Below, one piece after another: positions 58,240 to 64,000 of a stretch of 64,000 nucleotides of DNA; position 1 is the first letter of the stretch; the number at the start of each line of letters is the position of its first letter. This DNA is from Moniliella sp. 'wahieum'. Lineage: Eukaryota > Basidiomycota > Moniliellomycetes > Moniliellales > Moniliellaceae. The position numbers were made by a program, and so were the translations under genes. The stretch is from assembly GCA_003971905.1 (NCBI GenBank), contig RSEE01000021.1, forward strand, positions 248,001 through 312,000. The letters run 5' to 3'. The notes beneath the pieces were generated by a model that made no database searches, had not been told where the DNA came from, and saw only the letters and a program-made list of their open reading frames with translations.

Positions 58240-59053
58240 CCCCTGCTCCCACCCCACACATCCTCCAAACATACCCTCCTTCCTTGCCATTCCTAGTTGG
58301 CGTCTTTGGGGTCCACCGAAACGCTCAACGTTCCATGGCACCGCCCCTATTGTCGCTTGGCTGACCGCACGAATCAATCTGTACCTCTATCCACATACGC
58401 ACACGCGCGTTCGTGCCTACGCGCGAGTCCTCTTCGTTCCGGATAGTACACCGACAGGTCAAGCTACGTTTCCTAGAGCCTCGGCATGGCACGCAAAATG
58501 CGGTCTGTAAGGTGGCAAGCTACGTGCAACGTTGACAGGAACAATCGCAATGTGATGGCCGTCGAAGAGAAAAAGGTCGGGGAAGAGAAGCAAGGAAGGT
58601 CCGTTTGGCCACCGCAGGTAGCAACACTGGGGGGAAGGGGACAGAGCACGCACATGCATACGTCGACATCAACGTACAAGAGGCTGAGCCACACGCATCC
58701 CCGTGCCCTGTCCCACGAGAACCATCTCCGTCCTCGACGCACAGGAGGCGCAAGCATCCTTGGGGGTGCATGGCTGCTAGTACGGGGCAGGTAGAGCAAT
58801 ACAGCATTCCTTCGTCGAACCAGAACGGGGCGAAAGGAGCCGAAGATCGGAGAATGAGACATAATGAATGAATGTTCCAGGGAGGAGCGGATGGGGGGAG
58901 CGAAAAGGTGGGGTAGATGGTAGTGGTATACAGGCGTGGCAGCGACAGGGACGAGCAAGACGAGTGAGGTCCCCACTCTGCTGCGCCAGGTTCATTTTGG
59001 TCGGATGAGCTTGGGGGCAACGCAAAAAAACGAGCAGGAACCCAGGCCACCGC
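58240..59053. other. Convergent spacer between RPC31 and RAS
   Basis: No gene or clear repeat seen. Holds the 3' flanks of both genes. Confidence 0.4.
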
Positions 59054-59788
59054 CTAGAGGATGATGCATCCGCCGCAGCAGCCGGAACTGTGGGCGCCAT
59101 CGTCGGTTTGCATGGGCTGCATGCCACCGGCAATGCCTGCGCCCGCAGGCATCATCCCACCCGCTGTTCCCGCACCGGAGGTGGCGCCGACGCCCGCTCC
59201 CAGGCCGTACCCTGGGCCGGCGGTCCCCGTGCCCAGGTGACCGGCTGTCAGTTCGCGGTTGAAGCGGCGGATCTCGCGGACCAAGTTGTAGAACGCCTCG
59301 TCCACATTGATCCGCTGCTTGGCACTCGTCTCGGTGAACCGGCAGCCAAAGAGCTTGGCCAGTTCCCGGCCTTCGTGCGACCCAACCTGCCGCTCGTACT
59401 CCAGGTCGCACTTGTTGGCAACAACAACGACGGGGAAACGGTCCTTGTCCTTGACACGCAGGATCTGTTGGTGGAACGTACTAATCTCGTCAAACGAGCT
59501 GCGGCTGGTGATCGAGTAGACCAGCAGGAAGCCCTCTCCGGTGCGCATGTACTGCTCACGCATAGCCGAGTACTCTTCCTGGCCCGCAGTGTCGAGCACG
59601 TCGAGGAGGGCGACCTCGTCGTCAATGACGCATTGCTTGCGGTACGAGTCCTCGATGGTGGGGTCGTACTCGTCGACAAAGTGGGACTGGATGAACTGGA
59701 TGGTGAGAGCGCTCTTTCCCACACCGCCGCCGCCAACGACAACGAGCTTGTACTCGCGCAAGAACTGGGCGGGCATGACGCCAGACAT
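59054..59788 (-). CDS. RAS: Ras small GTPase
   Basis: A single uninterrupted frame of 244 residues. G1 loop [14 protein letters not shown] with glycines at the two positions mutated in oncogenic forms; effector region [58 protein letters not shown]. After the G domain comes a long Gly/Ala/Thr-rich hypervariable region and the end GCCGGCIIL. The CaaX box CIIL, with leucine last, predicts geranylgeranylation more than farnesylation, and the preceding CC pair may be palmitoylated. In fungi Ras signals to adenylate cyclase and MAP kinase pathways. TTGAACGTTGAAC lies about 100 bases upstream of the start. Which Ras paralogue it is cannot be told. Confidence 0.95.
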   Translation of the reverse strand: MSGVMPAQFLREYKLVVVGGGGVGKSALTIQFIQSHFVDEYDPTIEDSYRKQCVIDDEVALLDVLDTAGQEEYSAMREQYMRTGEGFLLVYSITSRSSFDEISTFHQQILRVKDKDRFPVVVVANKCDLEYERQVGSHEGRELAKLFGCRFTETSAKQRINVDEAFYNLVREIRRFNRELTAGHLGTGTAGPGYGLGAGVGATSGAGTAGGMMPAGAGIAGGMQPMQTDDGAHSSGCCGGCIIL

Positions 59789-59884
59789 GGTGGGGGGGGC
59801 AGCAGGAGAGAGGGCGGGGGGACGAGCAAGGGGCGGGGGGGTGGGGCAGAGGGGTGGCGCTGGCGAGGGCCGGTCAAGGGAACG

Positions 59885-60010
59885 TTGAACGTTGAACTGG
59901 ACGCTGAACGTGGAACGGCGGCAGGCGGGCCGCGTGACCAGGGAGGGGTCATGTGACCGATGAACATTGCACGTTGAATATGGGGCGGCATGGTCCCGTT
60001 GAACGTTCAA
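59885..60010. promoter_or_regulatory. TTGAACGTT element cluster upstream of RAS
   Basis: TTGAACGTTGAAC at 59,885-59,897, a CTGAACGTGGAAC variant just after it, ACGTTGAATATG near 59,970 and a perfect TTGAACGTTCAA at 59,999-60,010. All lie 97-222 bases upstream of the RAS start codon. This is the densest group of the motif in the window. Confidence 0.5.
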
Positions 60011-62775
60011 GTTGGACTTTGCGCGGACCCATGCATCCATGCGCGCCCAGCCAGCGCCACCCAGTGCCACGCCACGCACCCCACCGCACCCTACTGCACC
60101 CGCTCATGTCAGGCCCAGGCAAGCGTCTCTGTAATCGATGCCCACAGTGGAGGCAGCGTTTCTCTCAGGTAAGAAAACCAATGATGGATCGATGAGCTTC
60201 AACAAAACAGGGTGATGCCCACAGAGAGCCATATATACTGTACCAATTCCAAAGATAAGGACGAACAAGAGGGCTTTGGCCTGGGATGACATACTGTGGC
60301 AGAAATTAAAAGGGAAGAGAGGCAAATCCCAAAGCGAACCTCAGCTGGACGACGGACCGCAACAGCGAAGCAAATGCCATCAACGGTGATCCCAATTGTG
60401 CCTGTTGCGTGTAGTGTTGCATAATGCCTAAGCCCTCTTAACCCCGTTGCCATCTGAGTCAGCACTATGCGCAGATACCCTACCATATAAAAGTGGCAAA
60501 ATGGCACACGCACATATATACGTGCATGGCACCGTGATATGGCGGGAGAGGGAAGATTTATATTTGACACGGCGAGAATACGATCAAGTCTGCCAAGCCA
60601 GCCAGGTCAAATAGTGGGAGCGGTTGCACGAACCAGGGCACAGTGAACGTGGAGAGCCTGGACAAGACACAAAGCGAAAGAGATAGCATCGATAGGATTC
60701 GAGAGCGGAGAGCGCGATCTGCGGGGGAGGCGCCGCCAATTGAAAATTGCGCTGTTCCCAACCGGCCTTTTTCTCAAAGCACAGTCAGCTGCCAGCGGCC
60801 AGTCAGCCAATGACATTGGCAACGATGGTCGATGACAGAGATGAAGGGGTGCAAACGGGGCTCACCGTGAGCCGCCAGAAGGTAGTGTGTTCAAGGGTGT
60901 CTACGCCGGAGAGACATTGATGTGACGTTGCAACACGGGTGGTCGGGGTCCACCTATATTTTCCGGCGGGAGCCGCACAGGTGTTTTGGACCCTGCTTGA
61001 GTGTGCACTATATATACGCCGTGGCTTTCGCGTGACACTATCAAGCATCAAGTGCATCAAGCATCATGCATCAAGCACGCATACCGGGCATCTGTCGGTT
61101 CGACCTGTGCTACACACCCTTCTACACCCGACTCGCGTTCGTATACTCGGTTGAAATTCCAAAAGCTATAGTATCGTTCTTCAGACCGTAGCTGAGAGAT
61201 GATGGAGTTTTTTGAAGAGGGAGAGAGAGGTGTGGTCTTTCAAACCTACTATAAGGCTGCTGTTGTTTTGTCATCAACATATGCCAATCGAGCGCAATGC
61301 GTCATGCGTGTAAGAGAACCAATGCAGCAGGAGTTGCGACAGTTGCCACGGAAGGGCCCGTCCTTGATTATCGATTACTCGATTACTGGAAGCGCCCAAC
61401 AGGTTGCCATCCCTGCGACTATATTACTGGCTATACACTTCGAGTACTGAGTTACTGAGAGTACTGGGTACTGACTGACGTGTGTGACGTGTGACATGCA
61501 TGCCATGTGACATGTGACGTGGCTGACAAGTGGGACCTGGGGAGCGGCACTGAGGCTGTGTCTATTCTGACAGATGACTTTACGATCACTGATCGCTGGA
61601 GAGAGCCTTTGAGATTCGGAGATCTGAACCACGGTTGGCAGAACACGCGTTACGCGTTTGACGCGGTAAAATTGATAAACGATAAACGTTTTACGTTAAC
61701 GTTTAACCGGTAACCGTCAAAACGCTAAACGTGAGTTAGCGTTAGTCACACTGTTGCAACCGAACTCTCGAGTGTATTGTATGACGGAACCTGTCAGAGA
61801 TACGCTGGTCGGAGCGAGAATCCATTGCAAAGTCCGTCGGCGATGTGATGGGCGCGAAGTGGCGGAATGGTGCGGGCAGTTCCGCGCGCCAAACCCCCGA
61901 TGGCAAGTGGTGCCACATCCTGCATCCAACACCCCAACTTCTTTTACAGGAGGGGTGTTGTTCGCAGGGTTTTGTGGCGGAGGAGCCGAAGCAATAAGGA
62001 CGAGATAATGACCTTTTGGGGAGCCGAAGCCATAAATACGCGACCCTGAGGCCGGCAGGGTCTGAGGCTGCTGGACCATGCACCCGGGCTGTACCTGCTA
62101 TGTACGTCATGCATCAGTACTCCATTGCCTCTCTAGTTGCCAGAGGTGGAGGATGGCAGCGACGATTGCGTCACTAGTCACCCAGTCACTGGGCCCTGTT
62201 GCTGGCTGGGCCCGCAGTGCCACCACCCACCACCGGCACCCCGCACCACGCTGAGCTCAGCCGCCAATCATCATCATCAATCACCACAATCACCAATCAA
62301 ACGCATAATCACTAGATCACTCGCCAACATGCTCAAACGGAGCCGAGTGGCGTGGCGGGAGACCCGGTGACGGTGACGTGGGGCGTGGGAGGCGTGAATG
62401 TGACTGGCGAGCCAAGCTGGCAGCTTCGCGTGGCTACCGGTGGCTGATGTCGATGGCCACGGGGGCAGTGTTGGGACGCGGTTGCCTTTGTCGCATGCCA
62501 CGCCCGCCTCCCTATCCGTCTCTGGCTGCGTCAGCGGCATCCCATCCTCCCCGCCTCGCCTCTCCCGCCCGCTGTCCTGCGCCTCCGCCCGCCGAGCCAA
62601 GCCATCGCCCATCTCGCCCGCCTCGCGCCCGCCCCCGCCCGCTTCTCGCCCGCTCTTCGCCCCCGCTATTTTGGGCCTTCGTATATATCTGTCCGCGTCT
62701 CTGCCCTCCCTCCCCCCACCGACCGCTTCTTCCCCCGTCTTTCTTCCTGGCCTCTCCCTTGCCCCAGCGAACAAC
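60011..62775. other. Intergenic region, 2.8 kb
   Basis: No gene supported. Contains a run of GCATCAAG units ending in ATCATGCATCAAG at about 61,043-61,077, GATTATCGATTACTCGATTA at about 61,366-61,385, and a dense set of TAAACG and ACGTTAACG half-repeats at 61,640-61,745. It includes the upstream region of the cyclin gene. Confidence 0.4.
61640..61745. repeat. Dense imperfect inverted repeats of TAAACG / CGTTTA
   Basis: Strings ACGCGTTACGCGTTTGACGC, GATAAACGATAAACGTTTTA, CGTTAACGTTTAACCGGTAA and AACGCTAAACG follow one another and pair with each other in several ways. The tract is A/T-richer than its surroundings. Function unknown. Confidence 0.6.
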
Positions 62776-64000
62776 ATGGCTACTGCAATCTCGGCCGCCC
62801 CTGCGCCATCCGACGCCCCTCCCCGTCCGCAAGTCCCCTCCTAACAATAACCTCACCTCCGCCGCCGCCGCCCACGCCAACTCTTCCCGCCCCTCGGCGG
62901 CAAACCACAGGACTGCTGCCGCTCCTGTGTCATCAAAGCCACCCACAGCCGGCGGCTGTGTCCGCCAGAACCTCGTGACCCGTACTATGGCTTTGGACGT
63001 ACGTTTTGCCTCCTTTTCCTTGCCCCCTCCGCCATCACCGTGCTGTCTGTACACTGTGCTTGAACCCGAGTTGCTGACCGTAGTTCGTGATGCATGGTGC
63101 AACAGGCATGTCCCTTTTGTCGGAGCGGTTGATCAACATTCTCTTTGGTTGTTCCAGTACCAGTACGGAGAGGCCTCCAGCGCCCTCGGAGGCTGGATCT
63201 GCACAACGTCCTGTGCCCCCGCCTCTTGCCAAATTTGTGGCGTATGCGCTGTACCGCACCCGCTTGCCCGAAGCAGTAAGCTACCACGCCCTGTACCTGC
63301 TCATGCGGTTGAAACAGTACTTCCCGCAAGCACGCGGCACGTGTGGCCACTCGCTTTACATTAGCGCCCTGATGTTGGCCAGCAAGGCGCTGTGCGATGA
63401 CACGTACAGCAACAAGAGCTGGACCATTGTTAGCCAAGGTCTCTATTCGCTCACCGAGGTCAACCATATGGAACGCGAACTGATTGGCTTTCTCAATTAC
63501 AATGTCAACGTCGACCCGTTCCAGTTGCACCAATTTATCCAAGCGCTTTCCCACCCCTCTGTCGACTTGGTCCAGTATCTCCACCGGGCTTGTATTGCGC
63601 GCTCTTGTGCCTCGCCTTTGCCCCCAAGCCCTGCCACGACCGCATCGGACCTGCCATCCTCTCTTTCGGAGCGTTCGCAGCATGGCGTGAGCTGTAGCCC
63701 GGCGGCGCGCTGCGAGGCTCTCTCGACCCAACCTGCGTGTGGCGCATCGACCCCACCGTGCGCGGCACAAAGGGAATCCAACCCGTCACACCAGCCAGTC
63801 TCTCACCTACTACCGCTGTGAAGCTCCTTGCTATTACCCTGCCGCACCGCCCCCCGCTGCCTTGGCCCATCACATTCCTTGGTCCACGATGCAGAGTGGG
63901 AGTTGAGCATGTCGGAGATGCCGCGCCTGTCGTGCTCTTCGGCAGCCAGCAGCACTTCGGGACTGAGCAACCTGGAAATGCTCTCGCCGTTGGGGCACCA
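62776..64000 (+). CDS. Pho80/Pcl-type cyclin, 3' end beyond the window
   Basis: Cyclin that activates a Pho85-like kinase. A short Ala/Pro/Ser-rich N-terminus (MATAISAAPAPSDAPPRP) leads to SKPPTAGGCVRQNLVTRTMA. An intron at 62,999-63,083 (GTACGT, CTGAC, TAG) is followed by the cyclin box: LAKFVAYALYRTRLPEAVSY, LYLLMRLKQYFPQARGTCGH, SLYISALMLASKALCDDTYS, NKSWTIVSQGLYSLTEVNHM, ERELIGFLNYNVNVDPFQL. After it the protein is Ser/Pro/Ala-rich and the last visible part reads AEWELSMSEMPRLSCSSAAS before the edge at 64,000. Frame changes lie near 62,830 and in the C-terminal region near 63,800-63,890. Which Pcl member it is cannot be told. Confidence 0.85.

Overview
The window looks like nuclear DNA of a GC-rich, intron-containing fungus, most likely a basidiomycete of the smut or yeast-like kind. 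That placement is an inference from gene content and style and cannot be fixed without a search. Introns are short (57 to 97 nt), start with GTACGT or GTGCGT, and usually carry a CTAAC or CTGAC branch site just before the acceptor. Genes lie on both strands with short to moderate spacers. No ribosomal RNA or tRNA gene was recognised.

Layout. Positions 1-9,554 hold the start of an unknown gene, the mitochondrial ABC exporter ATM1 and a mitochondrial-type threonyl-tRNA synthetase, all on the minus strand, then a repeat-spotted spacer. Positions 9,555-14,332 hold one very long, low-complexity protein with a conserved fungal N-terminal block. Positions 14,871-29,700 hold an unusual repeat region: three direct units of about 4.0-5.5 kb, each with an unclassified segment (here 'L'), a common leader, an HSP70 gene and a common trailer. 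A fourth, diverged L lies inverted at the right edge. The middle HSP70 is nearly intact; the outer two are decayed or heavily shifted. The HSP70 tails end in Arg/Gly-rich, AT-hook-like sequence, not the usual EEVD.

From 30 kb to the end the window is gene-dense and ordinary in content: a secreted GH20 hexosaminidase, TFIIIB subunit BDP1, a GLTSCR1/BICRA-domain protein, GET1, a small secreted or membrane protein, SYF2, a casein kinase I, RPA12, an MGA2/SPT23-like membrane-tethered transcription factor, NUDT21/CFIm25, RPC31, RAS and a PHO80/Pcl cyclin that runs off the right edge. Several act in core gene expression (BDP1, RPC31, RPA12, SYF2, NUDT21), but nothing shows that they form a functional cluster.

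Two points matter for any reader. First, most long genes change reading frame several times at short homopolymers, nearly always as if one base were missing. This looks like an assembly error rather than biology, so protein ends and lengths are approximate. Second, a palindromic element TTGAACGTTCAA and close variants recurs just upstream of several housekeeping genes and also inside the L repeats.
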